Origin: DASPKX01 sp035627835
GTDB lineage: Bacteria > Verrucomicrobiota > Verrucomicrobiia > Limisphaerales > SXQI01
NCBI GenBank assembly: GCA_035627835.1
Contig: DASPKX010000067.1
Location: 7,973-71,972, forward strand
DNA length: 64,000 nt
Reading direction: 5' to 3'
Below are positions 1-7,985 of this stretch, piece by piece. Both the position numbers and the translations under genes were made by a program. The stretch's first letter is position 1, and the number at the start of each line of letters is the position of its first letter. The notes beneath the pieces are model-generated. The model had not been told where the DNA came from. It saw only the letters and a program-made list of their open reading frames with translations, and ran no database searches.

Positions 1-1482
1 AGCGTTTTGCTCAGGCATGCTGCCGCGCATGCGCTCGCGCGATTGAAAAATGTGGAAGCTCTTTCCCAAGCCGCCCAGGCGGAAAGCAAAGAAGTTCGGC
101 TGGTCGCGCTGCTCGCGTTGCGAAGGTTGGAATGGCCTGAGATCGCGGTGTTTCTCCATGATGAAGACCCGCAGATTGTCCTTGAAGCTGCGCGTGCCAT
201 CCATGACCTCAACATCACCAACGCCCTCCCACAACTCGCATCACTGCTCGGCAGCAGCGACCTCCATGAATTCGCTGTGCGGCGAGCTGTGAATGCCAAC
301 TATCGTTTGGGCCGACTGGAACATGCGCTCGCGATTTCAGAATTCGCCTCGAACACAAACCGATCCCCTGCCCTGCGGGCGGAGGCCATTGAATTGCTGG
401 CCCAATGGGAGAAGCCCGCGCCGCGCGATCAAATCGTTGGCTTGTGGCGGCCGCTTCCTTCCCGGGAGGGACGTCCCGCCACCATCGCCCTTCGGGATAA
501 AGCAGCCCTTCTCTTGAACGAACCCGCGCCCGCCGTGCAGCTCGCCACGGTCAAGGCGACATCGTCGTTAAAGCTGGATTCTGCGACTCCCGCTCTTCGG
601 GCTCTCGTCACGAATCGCGCTGCTTCGGATGCGCTTCGCGTGGAGTCCTTAAAGGCGCTCGCTGCATTGAAAGACAAAAATCTCAGTGAAACCGCGCGGG
701 CGGTCGCGACCGATCCAAGCAATGTGGTCCGCGCGGAAGCCGCGAAATGGCAAGGCGACACTGCCGCCGCCGATCCGTTAATGCGGGCTGCAGCGGCTTT
801 GCAGAAGGGAGGCCTGAGCGAGCAACAAGAGGCGCTTAAGACCCTTGCCGCGCTCGGGAAAGCGAGCGCCGACTCCCTCCTGCTTCCGTGGGTGGAAAAG
901 CTTCTCGCCGGGGATGTCCGAGCGGAACTCCAGCTCGACGTGCTGGAGGCCGCACGCGCCCGCACGAATGCATCAAAACGCCTCGAACAAAAAGTCGCAC
1001 AATACGATGCTAAGGCCGACAAGCGCGATGTTCTGGCCGGTTATCGCGAGACATTAGTGGGTGGAAACGCGGAGCAGGGGCGGAAGCTCTTTTTCGAGCG
1101 CGCTGATGCAGGTTGCTTGCGTTGCCACAAAGTTCAGGGCGAAGGGGGCGAAGTGGGTCCTGAACTCGCTGGCATCAGCGCGCGCATGAGCCGCGATGTG
1201 ATTCTGGAGTCCATTCTCTTCCCGAACAATGCAATCGCGCCGGGGTTTGAGAGCGCCTTGATCAAGATGAAGAGCGGCCAGAGTTACGCCGGGATTGTGC
1301 AAGCCGAGAACGATTCAGAGATAACGCTCAATTCTCCTGAAGACGGTGTCATGAAGCTCAAGAAGGCCGAAGTGGAGTCGCGTGATAAAGGCCTCTCCGC
1401 CATGCCGGCGGAGCTAGCCACATTGTTTACGAAACGAGAGCTGCGCGATCTCCTGGAATACCTCGCTACGCTGAAGCCGTAA
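1..1482 (+). CDS. HEAT-repeat protein with C-terminal heme-binding domain (5' partial)
   Basis: The reading frame is open to the left edge, so the N-terminus lies outside the window; 493 residues are visible. The first ~340 residues are Ala/Leu-rich helical repeats of HEAT/PBS-lyase type. The last ~140 residues form a cytochrome c-like domain with one CxxCH motif (CLRCH, about residue 372), followed by GPELAGI and a region rich in ILFPN and GYAG-like turns. This matches the 'Pirellula/Verrucomicrobium-type putative heme-binding domain' (TIGR02603) common in PVC bacteria. Such proteins usually carry an N-terminal membrane-bound dehydrogenase/beta-propeller part, which would lie upstream. A periplasmic electron-transfer role is inferred from the family; the substrate is unknown. 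Confidence 0.85.
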   Translation, partial: SVLLRHAAAHALARLKNVEALSQAAQAESKEVRLVALLALRRLEWPEIAVFLHDEDPQIVLEAARAIHDLNITNALPQLASLLGSSDLHEFAVRRAVNANYRLGRLEHALAISEFASNTNRSPALRAEAIELLAQWEKPAPRDQIVGLWRPLPSREGRPATIALRDKAALLLNEPAPAVQLATVKATSSLKLDSATPALRALVTNRAASDALRVESLKALAALKDKNLSETARAVATDPSNVVRAEAAKWQGDTAAADPLMRAAAALQKGGLSEQQEALKTLAALGKASADSLLLPWVEKLLAGDVRAELQLDVLEAARARTNASKRLEQKVAQYDAKADKRDVLAGYRETLVGGNAEQGRKLFFERADAGCLRCHKVQGEGGEVGPELAGISARMSRDVILESILFPNNAIAPGFESALIKMKSGQSYAGIVQAENDSEITLNSPEDGVMKLKKAEVESRDKGLSAMPAELATLFTKRELRDLLEYLATLKP

Positions 1483-1641
1483 CGCACGGAATGACTGAGC
1501 AGTTGACGCATCAGACACCCGGGCCAAATCAGCGCCGTTAGGCGCGGCATATGTGTAATACGACACCCAAAAAGGAACTAAAAACCCGTGGGAGCGCCAG
1601 CAAGAATTCAAAGCAATGAGTCGGAGCCACACCGAGATGCC

Positions 1642-1655
1642 GCTCCTACCGGAGC
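1642..1655. repeat. Small palindrome GCTCC-TACC-GGAGC
   Basis: A 5-bp perfect stem with a 4-base loop. A closely related palindrome, GGCTCC-TGCC-GGAGCC, lies at 19686-19701. Both are in repeat-bearing intergenic DNA, which suggests one dispersed REP-like family. Confidence 0.5.
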
Positions 1656-1820
1656 TTTCTCGTTATGGGGCCCAGGTACTACAAATATGCCGCCCCTCTG
1701 GGGCTTCGGCGGCGTCCTGGCGGTCTGTCGCGCAACGCTAGACGAGTGTCGCATGTCCACACCTGAGCCAAGCGCTCGGGAATGGCTGTGCGGGCGCTAC
1801 CGTCATCCAGGGGCGGACGG

Positions 1821-1852
1821 CTTGCGGTTCTTAATCTGCGTTAATCTTGGAA
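1821..1852 (+). repeat. Dispersed repeat B (ATCTGCGTTAATCT), copy 1
   Basis: The core AATCTGCGTTAATCT with upstream CTTGCGGTTCT closely resembles 29075-29106 (CTTCGCGATTCTCATCTGCGTTAATCTGCG in two pieces). Both copies have the same orientation and are intergenic. Translated, both give a LICVNL peptide, a useful recognition mark for spurious ORFs in such genomes. Confidence 0.6.
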
Positions 1853-1869
1853 TGTCCTCTTCTTCCCCC

Positions 1870-2661
1870 TTACGCTGCTTTATCCAAAGCCTGCTTGCGG
1901 GCCAGCAATTCATTCGCGAGCACTTGATACGCCGACGCTCCCACGCTGTACTTATCGTAGTAAATAATCGGCTTGCCGAAGCTTGGCGCTTCCGCCAGGC
2001 GGGTGGTCCGAGGAATAACCGTGTCAAAAACGGCCTCACCGAAATGCTGCCGCACTTCACCGACCACTTGTTGTGACAAGCGCGTGCGGCCATCGAACAT
2101 GGTCATCACCACCCCGAGCAAGGTGAGGTTCGGATTCAAGCCCGAGTCGCGAATCTGGCCGATAACGCGGTTGATGGAGCTGATCCCTTCCAGCGCGTAG
2201 TACTCGCATTGCAACGGCACAATTAAGTAATCCGCTGCCGTGAAAACATTCAATGTCAGGACGCCCAGGGCGGGAGGACAATCGATAACGATCACATCGA
2301 ATTGGCCGCTCTCCTGCACCGGGTCCAACGCCAGCTTCAGGCGCTGCAAGTGATTCTCCACTCGTGACAGCTCCACTTCCGCGCCGCACATGTCCAATTC
2401 GCTGGGGACAATTGAGAGGCGCTCGTAAGCAGTTGGCTTGATTTTATCCCCCAACGTCGCTTCACCTAAAAGGGCGGCATATGCGCTCGCGCCCTCCGTC
2501 TTTTCCAGGCCGAGACCGCTGGTGGCGTTGGCTTGCGGATCCAAGTCGATGAGAAGCACGCGCTGCTCCAATTCTGCCAGGCAGGCAGCCAGGTTCACAG
2601 AGGTGGTTGTTTTCCCGACGCCACCCTTCTGATTGGCAACAGCTATCACTTTCGTCCGCAC
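1870..2661 (-). CDS. parA: ParA/Soj family chromosome-partitioning ATPase
   Basis: The 263-residue product has the deviant Walker A motif KGGVGKTTT near the N-terminus, a DPQANAT motif, a VIVIDCPPALG Walker B region and QCEYYALEG, all typical of ParA/Soj ATPases of chromosome segregation. These bind DNA non-specifically as ATP dimers and act with ParB and parS. I chose the GTG at 2661 because the protein should begin about ten residues before the P-loop. The frame stays open to 2883 but that extension is low complexity and overlaps a repeat and the start of miaA. No Shine-Dalgarno is evident. No parB lies next to it in this window. Divergent to miaA. Confidence 0.92.
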   Translation of the reverse strand: MRTKVIAVANQKGGVGKTTTSVNLAACLAELEQRVLLIDLDPQANATSGLGLEKTEGASAYAALLGEATLGDKIKPTAYERLSIVPSELDMCGAEVELSRVENHLQRLKLALDPVQESGQFDVIVIDCPPALGVLTLNVFTAADYLIVPLQCEYYALEGISSINRVIGQIRDSGLNPNLTLLGVVMTMFDGRTRLSQQVVGEVRQHFGEAVFDTVIPRTTRLAEAPSFGKPIIYYDKYSVGASAYQVLANELLARKQALDKAA

Positions 2662-2730
2662 GAAGGAGGATGTACGACGCAGGATACCGAAGTTCAACTG
2701 AAATGAGCTGCCGGATGAACCCTCCTGTTT

Positions 2731-2772
2731 CTTCTTTCCTTCTTCGCGCTCTTCGTGTTCTTCGTGATTCAT
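2731..2772. repeat. Dispersed repeat A (CTTCGTG-rich), copy 1
   Basis: A run of CTTCGYG/TTCGTG units between parA and miaA. Read on the minus strand it gives a NHEEHEEREEGKK-like peptide. An inverted relative is at 19496-19540 (peptide VEHEAHEERKGRR). This type of repeat produces many spurious NHEEHEE ORFs in PVC genomes. Its right end coincides with the region where the miaA start should be. Confidence 0.6.
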
Positions 2773-3796
2773 TAAATCTTCCAGCCCAGAGCGCGAGAAG
2801 CGGATCATCATCGCAGGCCCCACCGCCGTTGGAAAAAGCGCCCTCGCGCTGAAGTTGGCCGAACGCTTGGGAGGGGAAATCATCTCTGTCGATTCGATGC
2901 AGGTTTACCGCGGGCTGGACATAGGAACGGCAAAACCTTCAGCCGAGGAGCAAGCGCATGTGCCGCATCACTTGATTGACGTTGCCGAACCCCACGAGAC
3001 CTTCGACGCCTCACGCTTCCTCAACCTCGCTTTGGCTGCAGAAGCTGACATTCTCAGGCGAGGCCGAGTTCCAATCTTCTGCGGAGGGACAGGGTTGTAC
3101 TTTAAAGCTTTGCTGGAGGGTCTTGAGCCAGGCGTGGGGGCTGACCCGGTGTTTAGGGAGAGCCTTGAGGCCCTCGACAACCATCAACTCAGTGCGCGAC
3201 TTCGCGAGTTGGATCCCGTGGCCTATGAAAGGATCGATCGCTCTAATCGCCGTCGGCTAGTGCGGGCGCTGGAGGTAATTCACCTGACGGGGCGGCCCTT
3301 CTCAGAGCAGCGCAGAGACTGGTCTGCAGAGCCGGAAGAGCAGCCGCTGGCGCTGAACCCATCTCACGTCGGCTTGGATCGGGAGCGCGACGACCTCTAC
3401 ACCCGCATCAACGAGCGAGTGGATGCGATGTTTGCACGAGGCTTGGTGGAGGAAACTCAACTCCTGATGGGTCGTGGGCTCTCACAAAATGCAACCGCGA
3501 TGCAAGCCATTGGTTATCGGCAAGTGGTGGAGCACTTGGAAGGAAAGCGATCGCTCCATGAAACGGTTGAGGCGGTGAAGACCGCCACCAGACGCTTTGC
3601 GAAACGCCAGCTCACCTGGTTCCGCAATCAGATGAACCTCCGCTGGTTCCAGCTAACGGACGCAACGACCGGTCGCGAGGAGCGTGAGTCGCGGCCAGCT
3701 CGTCCATCGAAGGTTTCCTTGCAACAGCTCGTTAACGAGCTGACCGCCGATTGGTCACCGTTTTTGCCCGAGCAGAAGCGCAACCACGGGAATTAG
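2771..3796 (+). CDS. miaA: tRNA dimethylallyltransferase
   Basis: MiaA transfers a dimethylallyl group to N6 of A37 in tRNAs reading UNN codons. The frame contains the P-loop GPTAVGKS (2816-2839), the following IISVDSMQVYRGLDIGTAKP region, FCGGTGLYFKALL and the GYRQ motif, so the domain is complete (about 340 residues). The frame has a TGA at 2765-2767 and no ATG, GTG or TTG before the P-loop; the first TTG (2855) would delete the P-loop. The best in-frame candidate is ATT at 2771, giving a normal ~15-residue lead before GPTA. The start is therefore uncertain, while the identity is not. The 3' end overlaps a convergent gene by 42 bp. Confidence 0.88.
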   Translation: MKSSSPEREKRIIIAGPTAVGKSALALKLAERLGGEIISVDSMQVYRGLDIGTAKPSAEEQAHVPHHLIDVAEPHETFDASRFLNLALAAEADILRRGRVPIFCGGTGLYFKALLEGLEPGVGADPVFRESLEALDNHQLSARLRELDPVAYERIDRSNRRRLVRALEVIHLTGRPFSEQRRDWSAEPEEQPLALNPSHVGLDRERDDLYTRINERVDAMFARGLVEETQLLMGRGLSQNATAMQAIGYRQVVEHLEGKRSLHETVEAVKTATRRFAKRQLTWFRNQMNLRWFQLTDATTGREERESRPARPSKVSLQQLVNELTADWSPFLPEQKRNHGN

Positions 3797-4129
3797 AATT
3801 CCCATTCCAAGCGCAAGCCAGACAGGCCAGCTCCGGCGCAGCGACTTAAAAGCGAGAACCAGCCCGAGGACAATTGTGACCACCAAAGCGATCGACATGA
3901 TGGCCACCAGCCATTGGAAAAGCTGCGGTGAATACGCCTCGACTTCCTTGCTGGGATAAACCGCATCCACGTGCACCGATGTGAGCTTTGAAAGGAGATC
4001 CTCCTGCTCGCCCAATGACTTGTTTCGATTCGCGGTAAAAGTTTGGTACCAGCCAGTCAGGACAAAGAAGAGCAAGAGCGGCGTGAAAAAGCAGCTCAGG
4101 TAAAGATGCCAAATGCGGATCTTGCGCAT
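3755..4129 (-). CDS. Small three-helix membrane protein, PepSY-associated-like
   Basis: A 124-residue protein with one N-terminal and two C-terminal hydrophobic segments. The start RKIRIWHLYLSCFFTPLLLF resembles the first helix of PepSY-associated transmembrane proteins, which begin with a His-containing helix. The start codon lies one base after the stop of the LysM gene, so the two are probably co-translated. Its 3' end overlaps the end of miaA on the opposite strand. Function unknown; the PepSY link is a weak pattern match. Confidence 0.7.
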   Translation of the reverse strand: MRKIRIWHLYLSCFFTPLLLFFVLTGWYQTFTANRNKSLGEQEDLLSKLTSVHVDAVYPSKEVEAYSPQLFQWLVAIMSIALVVTIVLGLVLAFKSLRRSWPVWLALGMGILIPVVALLLGQKR

Positions 4130-4130
4130 C

Positions 4131-4772
4131 TTATTGCGGGCCCGGAACGGGAATCAGGATCTTTTTACCGGCAAAAATGCGTTCCGGCTTCAGCCCTGGG
4201 TTAGCCTGCAGAACCTGTTGCACAGTTATGCGTTTCTTCCCGTTTTTCTTAAAGTCTTCATTGTAGGCGTTCACTATGTCCGAGAGCGTGTTCCCCGGCT
4301 CCACCACGTAGGTGTAGTACTCCTGATTTGGATCGACCGGCGGCGGGACTGGCTTCTTCTCCTCTTCCTGTTGCCGCCTTTGTGGCCGCGATTCCAAAGC
4401 GGCAAAGCTGTTCGCGGTTGTGTTCGCGAGCTTTTCCAGTTGCTCCAACACTAACTTCCGGTCCGACTCCCGCTTCGAATCAATCTCCTGCATTTTTTCC
4501 ACGAGCTTGCGCAAGTCTTCGCGTGTGGCGTACTTAGTCTGCGCCTGGGTGTGCTGAAGATTCTCGTCACGCAGCCGGGCCACCTCGGAAGCCAGGTCGC
4601 TGGTGCGTTTTTGGAGCGCGCGATACGCGTCCTTCATATCCTCCAGCTCCGCGACCATACGCTTGTAGCGCTCTTCAAAATCGCGCCGTTCGGCCAGGGC
4701 GGCGGTGTCATCCGCCGCCATTGCGGCAAAGGAAAAGAGAAATAGGAAAACTGAGAGAACCAGACGTCTCAT
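4131..4772 (-). CDS. Secreted coiled-coil protein with C-terminal LysM domain
   Basis: The ATG at 4772 gives a signal peptide (RRLVLSVFLFLFSFAAMAA) and a 213-residue product. Residues ~25-120 are charged and heptad-like (coiled coil), followed by a Pro-rich linker and a LysM domain at ~150-210 (YVVEPGNTLSDI ... NPGL ... GKKILIPVPG). LysM domains bind N-acetylglucosamine polymers, so a periplasmic peptidoglycan-associated role is likely. The frame extends upstream of 4772, but only the internal start gives a clean signal sequence. Part of a minus-strand cluster (5667 down to 3755). Confidence 0.85.
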   Translation of the reverse strand: MRRLVLSVFLFLFSFAAMAADDTAALAERRDFEERYKRMVAELEDMKDAYRALQKRTSDLASEVARLRDENLQHTQAQTKYATREDLRKLVEKMQEIDSKRESDRKLVLEQLEKLANTTANSFAALESRPQRRQQEEEKKPVPPPVDPNQEYYTYVVEPGNTLSDIVNAYNEDFKKNGKKRITVQQVLQANPGLKPERIFAGKKILIPVPGPQ

Positions 4773-4815
4773 GCCTTCGACGATATATCGCGTCAACCCC
4801 AGTGCAAGAATGAAC

Positions 4816-5118
4816 CTACCGCATCTTCGGAGGTTGGGTTGGCACGCGGTAAAAGAACCAAAACAACCCCGCGGCTTCCAAAATCGTTGCTCCAAAATAC
4901 AAAAATCCTTTGCTCAACGGAAACAACGTCCCCACTCCGACTCCAACTCCGGTCAACAAAACCAGCCGACGGCGGACCTGCTGGGTCACACGCCAGGCGT
5001 CGGGATCAAAACCGTCTTCTTTGACATACTCAATAAGGCAGAAGATCCCCAGAAACGCCCCGACCAGGAGGGCGGAACCGGCTCCGACGGCTGAGAATAT
5101 GGAATCGACGACGTCCAT
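4816..5118 (-). CDS. Small membrane protein of unknown function
   Basis: A 100-residue protein with hydrophobic stretches at about residues 8-32, 52-66 and 72-88 and a cytoplasmic-looking charged loop (EYVKEDGFDPDAWRVTQQVRRR). I do not recognise a family. It sits between the Nudix gene (6 bp upstream) and the LysM gene (43 bp downstream) on the same strand, which supports it as a real operon member. Confidence 0.65.
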   Translation of the reverse strand: MDVVDSIFSAVGAGSALLVGAFLGIFCLIEYVKEDGFDPDAWRVTQQVRRRLVLLTGVGVGVGTLFPLSKGFLYFGATILEAAGLFWFFYRVPTQPPKMR

Positions 5119-5124
5119 GCCAAA

Positions 5125-5667
5125 TCACTGCCAAACACCAGAGGCGTTCCGAGCGAAATGAATGCCGGCAAAAACCTTCGGGTCAATCAGCGTCCCCGCT
5201 CGTATGCGTTCAAACAACCACTCATCCACTCTGGCGAAATCCACTTCGTGCACAGTGATGTTCTCGTGCGCATGCCCTCCTCCGGCGCCAGTTCGCGTCA
5301 AACCGGTGGCCACGAAAATGGTGATTAATTCAGAGGTGAGTCCCGCAGAAGAGGGGCCCGTCATGATCTCCCGAACGAGCGCTGGCTCGTAACCGGTCTC
5401 CTCTTCCAACTCGCGCGCGGCCGCTGTGGCCAACGACTCCTGTTCCGAGCCGGGCTCATCGCCCGCAATCCCGGCGGGGAGTTCGATGACATTCTTTCCG
5501 CAGGGGACGCGGAATTGTTCCGTGAGCAAGAGTTTGTTCCCAGCCGTTATACCCACCACTACCACTGCTCCGGTAGCGTCAACACGATCCGCGAACTCCC
5601 AACGGCCTCTCTTCCGGAGGGCCAGGTGCTTCCCACAATAAAGCGTAAAGATCTCTTCAGAGTTCAT
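5125..5667 (-). CDS. Nudix hydrolase, ADP-ribose pyrophosphatase-like
   Basis: A 180-residue protein with a Nudix box at about residues 88-115 (ESLATAAARELEEETGY, with the E-x7-REL-x-EE-x-G pattern; the spacing before it is two residues longer than the consensus). The preceding LLLTEQFRVPCGKNVIELPAG is typical of ADP-ribose pyrophosphatases, which hydrolyse ADP-ribose and related nucleoside diphosphate sugars using Mg ions. First gene of the minus-strand cluster with the small membrane protein and the LysM gene. The exact substrate cannot be told from sequence. Confidence 0.88.
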   Translation of the reverse strand: MNSEEIFTLYCGKHLALRKRGRWEFADRVDATGAVVVVGITAGNKLLLTEQFRVPCGKNVIELPAGIAGDEPGSEQESLATAAARELEEETGYEPALVREIMTGPSSAGLTSELITIFVATGLTRTGAGGGHAHENITVHEVDFARVDEWLFERIRAGTLIDPKVFAGIHFARNASGVWQ

Positions 5668-5702
5668 GCTTTATGAATAGGCTGACTTCGAAGGTCTGCG
5701 AA

Positions 5703-6509
5703 TCAGCTGGCCAGCTTGAATTTCGGGCTCTGGGACATGAATTGGGCGGGATTTCGGAACACCATCTTTTCGATCAAGTCAGCTGTATGCCCCCGCCGCT
5801 TCATTTCCAACGCGGTCCGTGGCACCGCCAGCGGCACACTCACGCCCCAGTCGCAGGCGCTATTCATCCAAAGCCGCTCGTTGCCGTACACCTCAATCAT
5901 ATCAATCGCCCGCGCCGGGGTGCATTTCGATTCGGGATAGAGCGTCATCCCGGCCCAGAAGCCCTGGTCCAGCACCATCCCAATGGTGTGCTCCTCCACG
6001 TGATCGATAATGACTCGTTCCGGCTTCATCCGTTTGTCACCTTTTAGGGCGTCGATGATAAGGCGGGTTCCCTTCAGCTTGTCTTCAAGGTGAGGGGTGT
6101 GGATGAGGATCAACTGGTCTCGGCTGAGCGCCAGTTCGAGGTGTTCCTCGAAAATTTTCAGCTCGTTGCGGCTATTCTTGTTCAGCCCGATCTCGCCGAT
6201 CCCAAGCACGCCCGTTTTATCCAGGAATTGCGGAATGATCTGAATCACCTCGCGGGCCAGCCCCATGTCTTCGGACTCCTTGGGGTTAATACAAAGCCAT
6301 GAGAAATGCTGAAGCCCGAAGCGCGCCGCGCGTTTCGGCTCATGCTCTGTTAGCTGGCAGAAATAATCATAGAAGCCATCCACTGAACTGCGATCGAAGC
6401 CCGCCCAAAAGGCGGGTTCGCACACAGCCACGCATCCCGCGGTGGCCATGTCCTGGTAATCGTCCGTGGTCCGGCTGACCATGTGGCCGTGGGGTTCGAT
6501 GTAGCGCAT
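5703..6509 (-). CDS. TatD-family metal-dependent hydrolase (Ebo-cluster-like subgroup)
   Basis: A 268-residue TIM-barrel amidohydrolase. Metal-ligand motifs are visible: PHGHM near the N-terminus, GEIGL, the HTPH strand, DHVEEH and NSACDWG. The N-terminal run (RYIEPHGHMVSRTTDDYQ) and VCEPAFWAG resemble the TatD-like hydrolases of ebo gene clusters more than the classic TatD nuclease. No other recognisable ebo gene is adjacent. The ATG at 6509 matches the family start; a TTG at 6515 would overlap the upstream stop as TTGA. Co-transcribed with the small gene at 6512-6781. Substrate unknown. Confidence 0.85.
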   Translation of the reverse strand: MRYIEPHGHMVSRTTDDYQDMATAGCVAVCEPAFWAGFDRSSVDGFYDYFCQLTEHEPKRAARFGLQHFSWLCINPKESEDMGLAREVIQIIPQFLDKTGVLGIGEIGLNKNSRNELKIFEEHLELALSRDQLILIHTPHLEDKLKGTRLIIDALKGDKRMKPERVIIDHVEEHTIGMVLDQGFWAGMTLYPESKCTPARAIDMIEVYGNERLWMNSACDWGVSVPLAVPRTALEMKRRGHTADLIEKMVFRNPAQFMSQSPKFKLAS

Positions 6510-6511
6510 AC

Positions 6512-6781
6512 TCAAGCAGCCTTTGATGGATACGCGCCCACAGCGCCCTTTGTCGTGGCAGTGGGGATCGGTTCGGTAGAAGGATCACTCAGGGCCAGAA
6601 GCACCCGCTTCGTTCGGTCAGCGCCAGGCTTGTCCAGCTCTCGCAATGCTTGTTGAAGGGCGGCGTGCCGGAAGTCCGCTTCGCCTGTGCTTCGCTCCAC
6701 GCGATCCAGAAACGCCGCGAGATCGATCAACTTCGACCGCGCCTCCATAAAGTATAAATCCAGAGCCTGTTGCCGAGTCAT
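6512..6781 (-). CDS. Small hypothetical protein upstream of the TatD-like hydrolase
   Basis: An 89-residue, mostly helical, charged protein beginning TRQQALDLYFMEARSKL. I do not recognise the family. The ATG at 6781 is preferred over upstream starts, which add only an Arg-rich low-complexity extension. Its stop overlaps or nearly touches the hydrolase start, a strong sign of translational coupling, so it may be a partner of that enzyme. It is divergent from the ldhA-like gene at 6897. Confidence 0.7.
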   Translation of the reverse strand: MTRQQALDLYFMEARSKLIDLAAFLDRVERSTGEADFRHAALQQALRELDKPGADRTKRVLLALSDPSTEPIPTATTKGAVGAYPSKAA

Positions 6782-6896
6782 AGCCGCGCTCCTCTCTCGA
6801 ATTCGGGCGCAACCCACTTTACGCCCGCGCGGCGTGGACCGACAAGCAAAACGCTGCCTCTTGCGAAGCATCCATGGAGGAGGAAACATATCACGC

Positions 6897-7904
6897 ATGC
6901 AGGGAGTTTTGAGGGTTGCCGTTTACGACACCAAGCCGTACGACCGCGAGTATCTGTCGCAAGCCGCAGGCACAAAGATACAGTGGGACTTCCACGAATT
7001 CCGCCTTGCTGCGGCCACGGCTTCTACGGCTGCCGGCGCAACGGCAGTCTGCGTCTTCGTGAATGACAAGGTGGACCGCGCCTGCCTTGAACGCCTCAAG
7101 GAGGCAGGGGTGAAACTCATCGCGCTTCGATGCGCTGGCTTTAACAACGTGGATCTGGCCGCAGCTAAAGAACTCGGTTTAAATGTCATTCGAGTACCGT
7201 CCTATTCCCCTCATGGCGTCGCGGAGCACGCGGTGGCCTTGCTCCTCTCCCTAAACCGAAAAATCCATCGCGCCTACAACCGAGTCCGCGAGCATAACTT
7301 CTCCCTCACCGGCCTTGTAGGTTTCGATGTTTACAAAAAAACGGTTGGCATAGTAGGCACCGGCAAGATCGGCAAGGTCGCCGCCCAGATTTTTAAAGGG
7401 TTTGAGGCAGACGTGCTCGCCTACGATCCACACCCGGACCAAGTCTGGGGCGCCGAACGCCAGATTCGCTACGTTGGCCTGAAGGAGCTTCTCGCCCAGA
7501 GCGACATCATCTCGCTTCATGTCCCGCTGACTTCTGACACGCACCACTTGATCCGCCATGAGACGGTGCCCCAACTCAAAAAGGGGGTCGTCATCATCAA
7601 CACCGGCCGTGGCAAGCTCATCCAGACCAGCAGCCTGATCGAAGGCTTAAGCTCCGGCCACATTGGCGGCGTGGCCCTGGACGTTTACGAGGAGGAGGAA
7701 GGCATCTTCTTCGAAGACCATTCCGACGACATCCGCCGCGACGACCAACTCAGCCACCTGCTGAGCTTCCCTAACGTCCTCGTCACCTCGCACCAGGCCT
7801 TCCTCACCCGCGAGGCTTTAGGCGAGATCGCCCGGGTGACCGTTGAAAATCTCCTTAATGCCTCCGACTCCGTAGCCTACGCCGAAGGCACTCAACTGGC
7901 TTAA
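6897..7904 (+). CDS. ldhA: D-isomer-specific 2-hydroxyacid dehydrogenase, D-lactate dehydrogenase-like
   Basis: A 335-residue NAD-dependent enzyme. It begins VAVYDTKPYDREYL, typical of LdhA-type D-lactate dehydrogenases, has the dinucleotide fold GIVGTGKIGKVAAQIFKGF at about residue 145, and the catalytic Arg (INTGRGKL), Glu (DVYEEEEG) and His (TSHQAF). The family reduces pyruvate to D-lactate with NADH. The ATG at 6897 is chosen because it matches the family N-terminus and a GGAGGAGG stretch lies upstream (6878-6885). The frame continues upstream but is antisense to the small gene there. Confidence 0.88.
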   Translation: MQGVLRVAVYDTKPYDREYLSQAAGTKIQWDFHEFRLAAATASTAAGATAVCVFVNDKVDRACLERLKEAGVKLIALRCAGFNNVDLAAAKELGLNVIRVPSYSPHGVAEHAVALLLSLNRKIHRAYNRVREHNFSLTGLVGFDVYKKTVGIVGTGKIGKVAAQIFKGFEADVLAYDPHPDQVWGAERQIRYVGLKELLAQSDIISLHVPLTSDTHHLIRHETVPQLKKGVVIINTGRGKLIQTSSLIEGLSSGHIGGVALDVYEEEEGIFFEDHSDDIRRDDQLSHLLSFPNVLVTSHQAFLTREALGEIARVTVENLLNASDSVAYAEGTQLA

Positions 7905-7985
7905 GTCCACAATGGCTTCGTTCATGGAATCCCCCATATGACCCTAGGGTTCCAGCGATGGTGCTTCGCCCGTAATGTGTGACGC

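Larger units (their letters stand above)
1483..1869. other. Intergenic region with short repeats, no gene seen
   Basis: This 387-bp stretch separates the cytochrome gene from the end of parA. I see no convincing coding region: the one long plus-strand frame (from 1588) runs antisense into parA and has low-complexity composition. It holds a small hairpin (1642-1655), a GGGGC-rich imperfect palindrome near 1690-1712 and one copy of the ATCTGCGTTAATCT repeat (1821-1852). No tRNA-like fold was recognised. Confidence 0.6.

Noticed and set aside
1588..2076. 162-residue plus-strand frame
   Set aside because: Overlaps parA on the opposite strand, and its N-terminal half translates repeat DNA.
2662..2883. 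N-terminal extension of parA to 2883
   Set aside because: It would place ~74 low-complexity residues before the P-loop, read through a dispersed repeat and overlap the P-loop region of miaA.
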